Assembly (NCBI RefSeq): GCF_041146795.1
Contig: NC_135178.1
Span: forward strand, 7,992,344-8,056,343
DNA length: 64,000 bases
Direction: 5' to 3'
DNA from: Maylandia zebra
Taxonomy: Eukaryota; Chordata; Actinopteri; Cichliformes; Cichlidae
Every line of letters starts with the position of its first letter. The stretch's first letter is position 1. The position numbers and the translations under genes were made by a program. Of the stretch, positions 1 through 10,843 are shown one piece after another. The notes below the pieces were generated by a model that saw only the letters and a program-made list of their open reading frames with translations, had not been told where the DNA came from and searched no databases.

Positions 1-72
1 TATTTGTGTGAAGAGTTTTGCAAAATTAGCCAATAGTTACAAAAAATGTGCTTAGGCATTCAGAAAAAACTG
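1..72 (+). mobile_element. Right end of Tc1-like element E (copy E1, cut by window edge)
   Basis: This is the terminal 72 bases of the element that recurs at module junctions. It contains the subterminal GTTTTGCAAAATTAGCC motif and ends in the inverted repeat GCATTCAGAAAAAACTG, followed by TA. It is identical in layout to the right ends at 24229 and 34008, so another module probably lies just outside the window. Confidence 0.85.
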
Positions 73-1860
73 TAATAAACTAAAAGACAGAAATCAGATT
101 ATAAGATCTGTGGTGTTGTTGATTTATATTATGGTACTTATCATTTGTGATATTTATTACTGTGTGCATACTTTATTAGGAGAGATGAGATTAAATGTTG
201 TCAGACAAATATTCTCTTCCTTGCTGGTTCCATCGAAGGAGAAATGTTCAAGTAAGTATGTAACTGGGACGTAATCCAATTCCACAACACAATGTGACGG
301 GGAATCAGCTGTGTTTTGCTGCCCAATTTATTTAGAATCTGGTGCAAACCGGCGAGCCAGTTCCTGAATCAGTCACGTGGTACGGACTGCCCGCGAGGCC
401 TCGAACATCACTGCATACGTAATCAAAGCAAGCCTCGATACGCGCTTTACAAAACTACCACGAGATTACCCAACACACGCTTCAAAGCTTCGACACACAG
501 GAGACATCACTACTGCACACAGCCTTCACACGACAACAGGTGCACCACACTGCTAAGTGTGTTTTGTGTTTAGAGTTTTGCTAAATGGGAGACTGAGCTT
601 TGAATAGTGTTTAAGATTTTGGCAACAGTGGGACTGATTTGATGAAAGAGTTTTCATAGTTGACAGTTTAGTTTTTACAATGGGGTTTAGTGTTTTAGCA
701 ATTCAGAAAAACTCTAATACACCTGTGCTTTTCCCAGCAACTGAGGCTTTTACCCTGCACAGTTTAAGGTATGATAAAGCACTGACCTTATAAATGGCAC
801 AAAATACACATTTTAGCTGGGAGCTGGTCATTCACAGGGGAAAGGCTCCATTGTACAACAACAACAACAGTAGTAATAGTAATAATAAATTATTATTAGT
901 CAGGCAAGTATATCATATACCAAACATGCTTCCAAACTAATGACATTTTTTTGCATTCTTCACATCAGGTCAAAATGTACTTTTTTTTAAAAAGTGACTG
1001 GCACTGCGGAAATGGATCTACAGCACCACTTAAGAAATTTTAAAGAACTTCTAACAACTTATTTACAGCTTGAAATACGTGTATGACATTTATTACACAC
1101 AGATTCAGTGAACCCAATCCAAAGAGGAAGTCTGGAAGTCCGCCATTTTGAATGTAAAATGACATTTTGGCACAGTTTTAGTGTTTTCCAGGCATCGCTG
1201 GTTTACACATTCGCCTGCAAAGTGAGAGGTCACTGGTTAAATTCCATTTGGTTACTTCAGGAACTTTTTGGGGTTACTTCAGAAAGGGACATCTTCGTCA
1301 AAGCCATGTTTGTGGTGGAATTTTGATCATTTATCACTGGACATAAGATTTTCATCTCTAAAAATGTATTTTGTCCAGTCTGTCCCAAACTTCACACTTT
1401 TGATGACAGTCTGGCGACGACTACATGCCAATATCTGGTCACACATGGTGCCACAGTTCTCATATAACATTTTAATCAAGACTACCCCACTGTGATTGAA
1501 GCATTTCTTGCAAAACAATCATAACCAAACAAAACCTTTCCTGTTCTGTAAATGAACAGTAGGACAAAATGATTACTAGTCATTGCGGAAAGCACAATTA
1601 ATGTTTTTGTTTACATCGTTGGAACGAGGAAAAATTCCCCCACCACAAAAACAGAAATACTCATGAAAGCAACCTGTAGTGCAAACACGAGGGCTGAATT
1701 TATTACTTCCTGCACTAGAAACCTGCCGATGTTGCTGATATGGATAGATCACCAGTCTTCCTTGTCTTTATCTTATTATCTCCTGTTGAGATGTCGCAGC
1801 AGAAAATGCAGCCTGGCCTGTTGAAACATTGTTTTTTTTTAGTGTTTCAACTGAAAAAAT

Positions 1861-2108
1861 AGAATGCCTTTGATCCAAATGGAATGCATCTTGTGAAAAA
1901 AGGTGACATCTTGTGACATCACAAGATGATGACATAGATCCTTTGTTATGTCATCATCTTGCTGAGAGAAAAAACCCTTAAGTAGGAGCTTTGCTCTGTT
2001 AAACTTTAATGCTCAACGGACCTTGACCTGACAGCAAGCAAACCCTTTTTGGAGAGTTTTGAGAGAATTTTACTTAGCAATTCACCGACCAAGCCGACAC
2101 ATTTCACC
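1861..2108 (+). promoter_or_regulatory. Putative promoter/5' leader of dual-kinase gene, copy 1
   Basis: This stretch lies directly upstream of the kinase ATG. It contains a CRE/ATF-like TGACATCA (1914-1921), a perfect 15-base inverted repeat (CAAGATGATGACATA at 1922-1936, its complement at 1947-1961) around a 10-base loop, GATCCTTTG (1937-1945) and CCTTAA (1976-1981). TGATGTCA, GATCCTTTG and CCTTAA recur in the same order upstream of the coiled-coil gene. The transcription start is not visible, so promoter function is inferred. Confidence 0.5.
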
Positions 2109-4391
2109 ATGTCAGCTCACCCATCCTTCAGCTCAAATGAGCTTGGATTAGTTAAAGGGAGCATTTTGGGAAAGCACTACAAGGTAGAGGCTTTCCTCGG
2201 AGAAGGGGGCTTTGGTATTGTAGCCAAATGTCGTGATACCATGACTAACCGAGCTGTGGCTATTAAAGTGAACAAGAGCCGCCCTGATATTCTGCAACAG
2301 GCGAAATTGGAAATTTTCATCCTGGAGCAGCTGCGAAGGTTGGATTCAGATGCCGCCAACATTGTTCAATGGGACGGCTTTTTTCACGACGGAGAGCGGG
2401 TTTGCCTGAAATTTGAACTCCTTGATCAATGCCTGAGGGACTACATATGGGACCGGAAAAACCACTGTCTCCCCATAAGCGAAGTCAGGCCAATTTTAGG
2501 TCAAATCACAAATGCTCTGTCCCACCTGAGTTCTGTGGGAATGGTGCACGCTGACCTCAAACCTGGAAACATCATGGTTGTAAACCGCCATGAGTCTCCC
2601 ATCAAAGTCAAACTTATAGACTTTGGCCTCGCATGTCCTGCGTCTGCAGTGATGCCTGGTGACCGTGTAGGGACGGTTGGTTATTGTGCACCTGAGGTTA
2701 TGCTTGGCCTTCCTTACAATGAAGCAATTGACATGTGGTCTCTGGGGCTGGTAGCTGTGGAGCTTGCTACAGGGCTGCCACTCTACCCTGGAAATGAAGA
2801 CTATGATGTTTTGAAATTCATCATAGAGACTCAGGGTCAGCCACCAGATCATGTTCTAGACTCTGGCGTCTACACTGAAGACTATTTCATTGAAGACAAA
2901 GACAAGCAACAGCGCTGGACATTTAAGACTGACCAACAATTTCAGTATGAGACAGGATATGAGTCCCTGGAGACAAGATGCATAAAACTGACGCGTCTGG
3001 ATGACCTTGAACAAATAATAATGTTTAGACGAGGACCAGAAGCTGGCCAACGCTTATTTGTCGGCTTAATTAAACAGATGTTGGCCTTGGATGCACACCA
3101 GCGGATAACACCCTCGGAGGTTCTCCGGCATCCCTTTTTCAGCCCTAAGAGTTCCCTGTGCATTGACATGAGTGCTGAAATATCACAAAACCCTGTGGTC
3201 TTTCAGCACCCTTCAAACTTGGAAAGCAAGAGATCACAGAAAATCAACTGCAGTTTTCAAAACTCGGTTGAATTTTCTCAGCAAGTATTCGTCCACACAT
3301 CAGCCAGTCCATCATTCAGCTCAGATGAGCTTGAATTAGTTAAAGGGAGCATTTTGGGAAAGCACTACAAGGTAGAGGCTTTCCTCGGAGAAGGGGGCTT
3401 TGGTATTGTAGCCAAATGTCGCGACACAACAACCAACCAAGCTGTTGCCATTAAAGTCAACAAGAGCGACCCTGATATTCTGCAACAGGCACATGTGGAA
3501 ATTTTCATCTTGGAGCAGCTGCGAAGGTTGGATCCAGATGCCGCCAACATTGTTCAATGGAACGGCTTTTTCCACGACGGACAGCGGGTTTGCCTGAAAT
3601 TTGAACTCCTTGATCAATGCCTGTGGGACTACATAGGGGACCGGAATAAACAGGGTCTCCCCATAAGCGAAGTCAGGCCAATTTTAGGTCAAATCACAAA
3701 TGCTCTGTCCCACCTGAGTTCTGTGGGAATAGTGCACGCTGACCTCAAACCTGGAAACATCATGGTTGTAAACCGCCATGAGTCTCCCATCAAAGTCAAA
3801 CTTATAGACTTTGGCCTCGCATGTCCTGCGTCTGCAGTGATACCTGGTGACTTTGTGGGGACGGTTGGTTACTGTGCACCTGAGGTTATGCTTGGCCTTC
3901 CTTACAATGAAGCAAGTGACATGTGGTCTCTGGGGCTGGTGGCTGTGGAGCTTGCTACAGGGGTGCCACTCTACCCTTCGGAGAATGACTATGATTATCT
4001 GAAATTCATCATAGAGACTCAGGGTCAGCCACCAGATCATGTGCTAGACTCTGGCGTGTACACTGAAAACTATTTCATTGGAGACAAATACAAGCAACAG
4101 CGCTGGACATTTAAGACGGAAGAACAATATAAAGACTCTGTTCCAGGGACAGGACATGAATCCCTGGAAACAAGATACATAATACTTACACGTCTGGATG
4201 ACCTTGAACAGCTAATGATGTTTAGACGAGGACCAGAAGCTGGCCAACGCTTATTTGTCAGCCTAATTAAACAGATGTTGGCCTTGGATGCACACCAGCG
4301 GATAACACCCTCTCAGGTTCTCCGGCATCCCTTTTTCAGCCCTGGCCTCTCTAAAAGGTTCCCATGTATCAACATTGAAAGACCATACTGA
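2109..4391 (+). CDS. HIPK-like protein with two tandem kinase domains, copy 1
   Basis: This 760-residue intronless gene encodes two complete protein kinase domains of the HIPK/DYRK (CMGC) type. Domain 1: glycine loop GEGGFG (31-36), VAIK lysine K53, helix-C E68, catalytic HADLKPGN (147-154), DFG (171-173) and APE (194-196). Domain 2 repeats all of these 396 residues later (K449, D545, DFG 567-569). A Ser/Asn-rich linker of about 60 residues joins them. Family hallmarks are FELLDQ, LRRLD, GLPYNEA-DMWSLG and PLYP. The usual HIPK/DYRK activation-loop tyrosine pattern (SRYYRAPE) is replaced by TVGYCAPE. I start at 2109, the first ATG in frame, with A at -3 and a CACC context; upstream codons in frame are open but lack ATG. 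Known HIPKs are nuclear or cytoplasmic Ser/Thr kinases that are single-domain and much longer. Activity and substrates are not shown. Copy 1 has D89, where copies 2 and 3 have N. Confidence 0.9.
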   Translation: MSAHPSFSSNELGLVKGSILGKHYKVEAFLGEGGFGIVAKCRDTMTNRAVAIKVNKSRPDILQQAKLEIFILEQLRRLDSDAANIVQWDGFFHDGERVCLKFELLDQCLRDYIWDRKNHCLPISEVRPILGQITNALSHLSSVGMVHADLKPGNIMVVNRHESPIKVKLIDFGLACPASAVMPGDRVGTVGYCAPEVMLGLPYNEAIDMWSLGLVAVELATGLPLYPGNEDYDVLKFIIETQGQPPDHVLDSGVYTEDYFIEDKDKQQRWTFKTDQQFQYETGYESLETRCIKLTRLDDLEQIIMFRRGPEAGQRLFVGLIKQMLALDAHQRITPSEVLRHPFFSPKSSLCIDMSAEISQNPVVFQHPSNLESKRSQKINCSFQNSVEFSQQVFVHTSASPSFSSDELELVKGSILGKHYKVEAFLGEGGFGIVAKCRDTTTNQAVAIKVNKSDPDILQQAHVEIFILEQLRRLDPDAANIVQWNGFFHDGQRVCLKFELLDQCLWDYIGDRNKQGLPISEVRPILGQITNALSHLSSVGIVHADLKPGNIMVVNRHESPIKVKLIDFGLACPASAVIPGDFVGTVGYCAPEVMLGLPYNEASDMWSLGLVAVELATGVPLYPSENDYDYLKFIIETQGQPPDHVLDSGVYTENYFIGDKYKQQRWTFKTEEQYKDSVPGTGHESLETRYIILTRLDDLEQLMMFRRGPEAGQRLFVSLIKQMLALDAHQRITPSQVLRHPFFSPGLSKRFPCINIERPY

Positions 4392-4549
4392 ATCAGTCTC
4401 CAGCATGGCATCTTCCACCCTGGACAAAAGTGATAAAAATACAAACTGGGGTTGGAAAATGACATTAACAGCAAATTACAATGCAAAAATTAATTAAGCT
4501 GCTCCAAAAATGATCACTTTGGCTTCTTTTTTTTAAATTTTCACTCCCC

Positions 4550-4687
4550 CCACCCCAACCAGTCGTGGCAGAGGGCTGTCCCTTCCTGAGCCTGGCTCTG
4601 TTGAAGGTTTCTTCCTTTTTAAAGGGAGTTTTTCCTTCCCACTGTCGCTAAATGCTTGCTCATAGGGAAATCTTCTGATTGTTGGAG
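4550..4687 (+). repeat. Shared 3' interspersed module after kinase gene (A1)
   Basis: The block runs from CCCCAACCAGTCGTGGCAG through CTGAGCCTGG, AGTTTTTCCTTCCCACTGTC and TGCTTGCTCA to GATTGTTGG. The same ordered block follows the coiled-coil genes (from 14256 and 20845) and the enkurin-like gene (50170-50305, minus strand). I recall it as a common dispersed repeat in teleost genomes but do not assign a family name. It probably lies in the kinase 3' UTR. Confidence 0.75.
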
Positions 4688-5934
4688 TGGCCAAAACTCT
4701 AGGGGAAGTAGCAATTCTTGTGAAAATTTTAAAAAAAAAGCCTACCAATCTTCAAAGCGCAGCAGTGGACACCTTACCATCACATCAGTCCTTCAATCAG
4801 ACCTAAAACACCACCTTTACAGAAATAAATTCCATACAAATTGGAAATAAATTGCGTAATAATTGTTGTTTTTGATTGTTTATAAATATATAGAGCTACC
4901 CTTCAGCCTCCTAGTAGACATACCTGTGTTATGAATGTGAAACTCCTCTGATTTTCAGAAAAGTTGACCTCTGACCTTGAAGTCAAGGTCATTGAGATTT
5001 AAGCTTCACAGAGATTTTCAGTAGATGCAACCATGGTATTGACTTGAAAATTCTACACTATCAAAGACTTAGGTGCCCACAGCACCGCGCCATATACAAA
5101 AGATTTTTCTATTCATTTATGTATTATTAGTTTATTTATTTCTTCATCCCGCTCTCTCTCTTTTTTTTAATTCACCTTTCTGTTGCGATGCTCTGGACAT
5201 TTCTAAACCCCACAAGTTCAGCCTCAATTTTCAACCCAATTTTCCTATACTTTCACTTGAACACGTCCAGCCTTCACCTCTCACCGGTCCTCGTCCCCTC
5301 TTCTCACAGCTTCCTGTGTGGCCTCCCAAATCAAACACAGGCCCAAATCAGCCGTTTCTTCTTCTCTGTTCATTCTCTCTTCATCTTTTCAGTCTTTTCT
5401 TGGCGGTTAACTCCCAGCATGGCAAATATGAACTCAGACAGTCCAATGCAGTGCTTTCACACAGTCATGTCACTGGTACTCTTTCCAGCTTGTAATTCAG
5501 AGCACATGTTCCATTAACAAACATGCTGCTGGACCCTTCAGTGTTTTAGGTCAGTTGTACTGTCTTCTGCCTGCTGTTAATTCTTCAAATCTACGGTGTT
5601 GTTCTGTCTGTTTTCTGTCTTCATCAGGAGATTGACTGTCCTTTAAGCTTCTTCTCAGGATAAGGGCAGGATGAGAGGTGAAGCTGTAAAATTTCAGCCA
5701 AAGCCTGGCCTGTTTGTCGTTCCAATTATGTTAATCTATCATTTTGCTGCTGTACTCATCTGAGGTTGAGCCAAGTCCATGGGCACCTGTATTAACACAC
5801 TAAGACATTTATTTAATATCATTTTCATTACTATTTCTTAGCACTTTCACTCTCTAATTCCTCTGTTTTCCTTTTGAAACGTCTCTCACAAGCTCACAAG
5901 CTATATTCAGACTTCCTGCTTCACTTCCTGCCAG

Positions 5935-5965
<31 letters not shown>

Positions 5966-6169
5966 TCACTTTACTGGATTTTCATCCGTTTCTACAGCCT
6001 AATCAAGCTCTTATTTTATGTTCACACTCTATATACCCTCTGTAACTCTACTAATTCTAATATAAAAAGAATGCACCCTCAGCACAGAAAAACAGAAAAG
6101 TCAGTGATGTACTAATGTAGCAAAAATAGGAAACATTAGAACTGTAAATGTTTTCTTCCTTGTCTGCAG

Positions 6170-6390
6170 ATTAACAGTCCACAGGTTGGGTGCTTGCACT
6201 CTGATTCGTTCCCTGGAGATGAAGGAGAGAGAGCTCAGAGGACAGCAAGATGGAGGAGTGAAGGAGAAGGTGGTGCAGCTCAGTGTCCAATCAGGAGTGA
6301 GCAGTTCTTTCACCACCTTCATTGCTGTCAACAAAGACAACAGAGAGGCGATCCAAGGACCTCTGCACCGCAGACATATTCTACCACCCT
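6170..6390 (+). pseudogene. Stranded exon resembling VWA5A (A1)
   Basis: A 221-base open segment is bounded by a pyrimidine tract plus TGCAG acceptor and a GTGAGG donor. It encodes HRLGACTLIRSLEMKE followed by QLSVQSGVSSSFTTFIAVNK and EAIQGPLHRR. This matches the part of von Willebrand factor A domain-containing protein 5A that follows the VWA domain, as I know the family. No neighbouring VWA5A exon is recognisable in module A, so this looks like a fragment carried along by the duplication. An unrecognised gene using the exon cannot be excluded. All three A copies keep it open. Confidence 0.6.
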
Positions 6391-8580
6391 GTGAGGTTTG
6401 TTTAAAGCAAACAAAGCAATACCATGAAACTGTTAACAGCAGGATGTCAGAGTCAATAGAGAGGACTCAAAAGAGCAACTTCAAATCAAACTATTTATGT
6501 AGTAGGTGTTTCTTTGCCAATGTCTTTCCCCTGCATTAGAAAGTAATAAGCCAGATGGAAGTACAACACACATCTATGCATTTCTATAAAAACTGACCTG
6601 CCCTGAACTTATAATCTCTCTCTCTCTCTCTTTGTTTTTCCTTAAAGTGATGGCTGTCCATTCGTCCTGTAAAAGTTGTAAATATAAACCTGAATGAATG
6701 GAAGTAGAAACTGTGTGTGCGCATGAAGACATGCTTGTGTCGCTGAGATTGAACAGATTTATGTATGTTCACGTAGCCAAGTGATAATCATATATAATAA
6801 TCACTGAATAGTAATAATGTTATTGAACAGGTTAAACATTTAGATATCACAAAAAGTTGCAAAAAAGCAAAAAAAAAACCCACACACAGCTGTGAAGTCA
6901 GCTGCACATGAATAACATTAGTACAATGACAACTTTAATCAGAGTGAGTTCAGAAGATCCAAAAGTGGGACACTAAAAACAAGCTAGTGAAAGCAAAAAG
7001 TGACTTTGAAAAATTTATTTCATAGAATTAAAGCACTGATAGGAAAAAAAACTAAACATGAGAAGAATGGCAATCCTGCAGCGACCAATCAAAGAAGACT
7101 GTAATGGCTGCATTGTAAAGAAGTGAGTGAAGAAAGCTGATTTTTTTTTTTAGTTTTTCTGAGATATGCAGAGTTTTAACGAACAATTTGAACACTATTA
7201 TTCATTTACATTATTTGTTCTCAACAGAGATGGGCAGTAATGCGTTACAAGTAACGTGTTACTGTAATCCGATTACAGGCACTTGCCCTGGTGGCCATTC
7301 TTTCAGTGGGCATTTCTCAACAACAACTACAAACACTAGTGAAGTGAATGGGCATTTAATTAAATAATGAAACATTTAATTCAATAATTAATGGCATATT
7401 TAATTCATTCATTTTGTCACTCCTGGCCCTCCACACCTCACTGCCATGATTGTTTGTGTAGTTATTGGATTCTAAAACTACTAGAATAGAATAGAAAACA
7501 CATAAGATGCAGTCTCTGTTTTTTCTTCACCTTATTAATTTGAACTGAACTGAAATAAATCCGTTCTTTTCTGTATGGTAATGACTAGGATCTGTCCCAG
7601 CTGTCTCTGGTGGATTCAGTATTGTCTCCAATGTTTCTGATAACTTCCAGTTTGGGAAGTTTCCCATGCAGGTGAGGAATGCAGTGACTGACAGACTACC
7701 CCTCCTTCATTTAGGACCCATGCCAAACACTGAGTAAAGACTTCCTTGCATTAAACCTGCATAGCTGTTTTCACATTTATAACAAATCACCTAAGTGACC
7801 GGCAGTGATCGTATAGTGCTCTGAGTTGTTGCCTAAACAAGCCCTCTTCAAATCGGAGTTACAGCAGAGAGAATATGGCACTGAAGCAATGATGACAGCT
7901 TTAATAACCTATTTTATCTTCAATTATTCTTGTATGAAATTCTCTTAAAGTAGCAACTGAATTTCAACCAACTCAGCTAGCTCTGCATATTTTATTTCCT
8001 CTGTTAAAATAAAATGTGGCGGAGCCCAGCTGTAATTGTACCTTGCATTAATATGGTGTATTATTGATGGTGACACAGCACTGCTTAGCATGTCGTCCTG
8101 AATCTCAGGTGTGCCAATGACCTGTGCAGTATATGAGGCACTAAAATCCTGGTGGATTTCTGGGATACGAACAGGACGGAGTCATGTGAGCTCTATCAAT
8201 ATTGCACCACTTACGTCTCAGACCTGTATTTATGTATTTATGTACTGAAATCGCGCTGTAATATCCAGTTAACTGTCCACATTTGTACTCTGTTTTTCCA
8301 TTTATTATATTTTTTTTCATTAATTTGTCTGAAAAAAGATCCACGTAGTAACCAAAGAGAGACTAAATCAATGGTCTCTAATAGCAGCCAAATTATAAGA
8401 GCTTTCATTAGTGATGGTGAGATGAAGCCTTGTGATGAACTGAAGCTTTCCATCCAACTGGTCGACTCATGGTTCGAAGCATTGTGACGATTCATTGGCT
8501 CTACTGCGCCATCAAGTGGACGATTAAAGTCAGACAGGCTCAATGATTATAATGATGTGATGTGTAAACCTCTAAACTTA

Positions 8581-9861
8581 CAGTTTTTTCTGAATGCTTA
8601 AACCCTAACTGTGATTCCTGTAGCACAATCTCTAAAACTATTCAGACTTATAGCAAAACCACTCACTGAGTTTGCAAAACTAAAAGCACATAAACTGCTT
8701 TGCACTCAGTTTGCAATTTTGTAACACACACTTTGCAAAACGGTAGGCACAATTCACTGCACAACATTCAATTACCAAATTTCCAACACACTCCTAGCAA
8801 AAGTATACACATGTATGGCTATCATTAACACTAATTTGCCAACTGTCTGGCACACTTTCACATGTGAAAACTTTTTTAGATAATTAGTTCACTTTGCAAT
8901 CAGCCTAAGCACTATAATACAGGTAAGCTGTGTGTGCGGAGTACAATGGAGGGAGCAGAAAGAGTGAGAAGTAGAGGAGGCCGAGGAAGAGGACGTGGAG
9001 GTGAAGAAGTAGGATGAAGAGGACGACAAGGACAAGGAGGAGCAAGAGGAAGACGAGGAGGGGGGAGAGGAAGATGAGGAGGGGGGAGAGGAAGGGTAGG
9101 AAGAGTAAGAAATAGAATTGCTGATGACAATAGTGGACCATGTAATCAACCATGTAATCAACCGTGGAATGACCCTGAGGGTAGCTGGCCAACGGGTCCA
9201 GCCTAACTCGAGCCGCTACACTGTAGCAAGTACCATAAGGACATCTTGAAATGAGAATCGGTTAGTACAGTCACTTCGCACAAAGATTTGTAGCACTGCC
9301 ATATGCCAATGAGAAACACACCAATACCATTGATGTAAAAATACTGAAATTGTTACTTTACAGAATTGCTAGATGACCAGATGCTGGGGGCAGAGGAAGC
9401 ATGTTCACTGCAGACCAAGTAACCCATATAGTCATTATGGCGATTGCAAATAATCCTATACTTGGAAATGAACACTTGTGTTTGTTTTGATGTGTTTCAA
9501 GTACACCAGTACTTGAAGTTTGGATCCCTCTATGCTTATGGATCTATGACAGAAGTATGAGCTCAAACTGACATAGCCTACCTTGTGCACAGAGAAAGCA
9601 AAAGCCAGATGTGTTTTGTATTCATACCATCAGTGTGCAGTTGGCGCATTGTGTGCTTAGTAGATGATGGCTTGTGTGTACTGTTTGATACGGAAACACC
9701 ATTTTTACGAAGGTGTGAAGAGTTAATCTAGCTGTGTTTGCTTTTGCAAGAGAACTACAATGTTTTGATTATTGGGTGACAGGTTTTCTTATTTGTGTGA
9801 AGAGTTTTGCAAAATTAGCCAATAGTTACAAAAAATGTGCTTAGGCATTCAGAAAAAACTG
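8581..9861 (+). mobile_element. Decayed Tc1-like element E2 at A1/B1 junction
   Basis: Terminal inverted repeats CAGTTTTTTCTGAATGC and GCATTCAGAAAAAACTG are flanked by TA on both sides, the Tc1/mariner target pattern. Inside, from ATG 8945, an Arg/Gly-rich leader is followed (with frameshifts and stops) by remnants reading VDHVINH, RVAGQRVQPNSSRYTVAS and GGRGSMFTADQV, typical of a Tc1-like transposase DNA-binding half. The catalytic region is missing or unreadable, so the copy is not autonomous. TTTGC/GCAAA-type motifs recur near both ends, plausibly transposase binding sites. The left flank is the end of module A and the right flank is the start of module B. Confidence 0.9.
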
Positions 9862-10843
9862 TAATAGAATATAATTTTATATTTATATTTCAATATCACA
9901 GTAATCTTCCAATTTAGAACTACAAGTTAAAAAAGAACTAACATAAATAAAATACACTTCAGCTAATTACTTAAAAAAATAATTTATTTTCCCAAACCAC
10001 GCAGAGCCGCACTAAAAGGACTAAAGAGCCGCAGGTTGCTGACCCCTGCACTAACCTATTCAGCTGCTTGTGAATGCAAATATCTAATCAGCCAATCACA
10101 TGCCAGAAAAAAAAAAAGGGTGATTTAAGTGACTTTGAAGGCAGCATTGCTGTTGGTGACAGATGGGCTGTTTTACGTTTTTCAGACACTCCTGATCTTC
10201 TCAAATTTTCTCAGGAATTTACAGAGAACAGTCCAAACTGAAAAGCGAAATAAACATTTCCCTGGGTAAAAATGCCTTGTTGATTGCAGAAGTCAGAGGG
10301 GCGTGGCCATGCTGAAGGCAAGAGGAATTCTAAGCCAGTTTCTCAACCCAGCCCATCTGATATCAGTAACCACAACACATTCAAAGTCAATTAAAAGTCG
10401 CCTTTCTTGCCCGTTCCGATGCTCGCTTTCAACTTTGAAATGAGACCACTTGGACAACAGTAATGATAAATAATTGCAAATAGAGCACGTTTACAGAATT
10501 TAATGTCATTTTTATAGAGCACCTCTTATTTTAAGAAAAGATGGGCGAGACGATTTTTGAAACTAACTGCAAATTAAGCACACAATATTTAATATCTGTA
10601 TTTTACCATTTTGATAAGACATATTTCAGTACTCCAAAACACTTTTATTAGACTGCCAACATGCTTACAAGTAGTAAATCCAGGTTAGTGGATCATAATT
10701 AAACATAACTCTGTGGCAAACGCAGAGTTCAGCAGGCCATCAAGGAAGAAGTGACGTGCATTTCTGCAGTGTAAAGATTCACAAATGATTTTCTCCTTAA
10801 TCTACAGTCACACAAAGCGCCAGGAAAATCTTTGGTGATGTTC

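Larger units (their letters stand above)
73..8580 (+). repeat. Segmental duplication module A, copy 1
   Basis: The same roughly 8.5 kb segment recurs at 24230-32727 and 34009-42662 with only scattered single-base differences, so the duplication is recent. It holds a dual-kinase gene, a 3' repeat module and a stranded VWA5A-like exon. The gene-free parts hold the following. 73-720 is repeat-derived: a GC-richer block at about 330-540 that resembles dispersed fish repeats, then a diverged relative of E ending near 716. 720-1860 has no recognised gene. 4690-6169 has pyrimidine-rich sequence and a CA microsatellite near 5935-5962. 6391-8580 has a CT run at 6617-6632, a repeat fragment with GTAATGCGTTACAAGTAACG near 7231, and a possible 83-base exon at 7589-7671 with AG/GT borders and no recognised product. 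Confidence 0.95.

Noticed and set aside
2049-2108. Longer kinase N-terminus starting at TTG 2049
   Set aside because: Eukaryotic gene: the first in-frame ATG with a good context is 2109, and the duplicated second domain also begins its similarity there.
5073-5517. Two overlapping 109-140 codon frames in module A
   Set aside because: Pyrimidine-rich sequence giving Phe/Leu/Ser-rich products, no motifs, no start context; kept open in all copies only because the copies are nearly identical.
8889-9192. Ser/Pro/Leu-rich minus-strand open frames in E
   Set aside because: Antisense of the purine-rich, Arg/Gly-coding leader of the decayed transposase.
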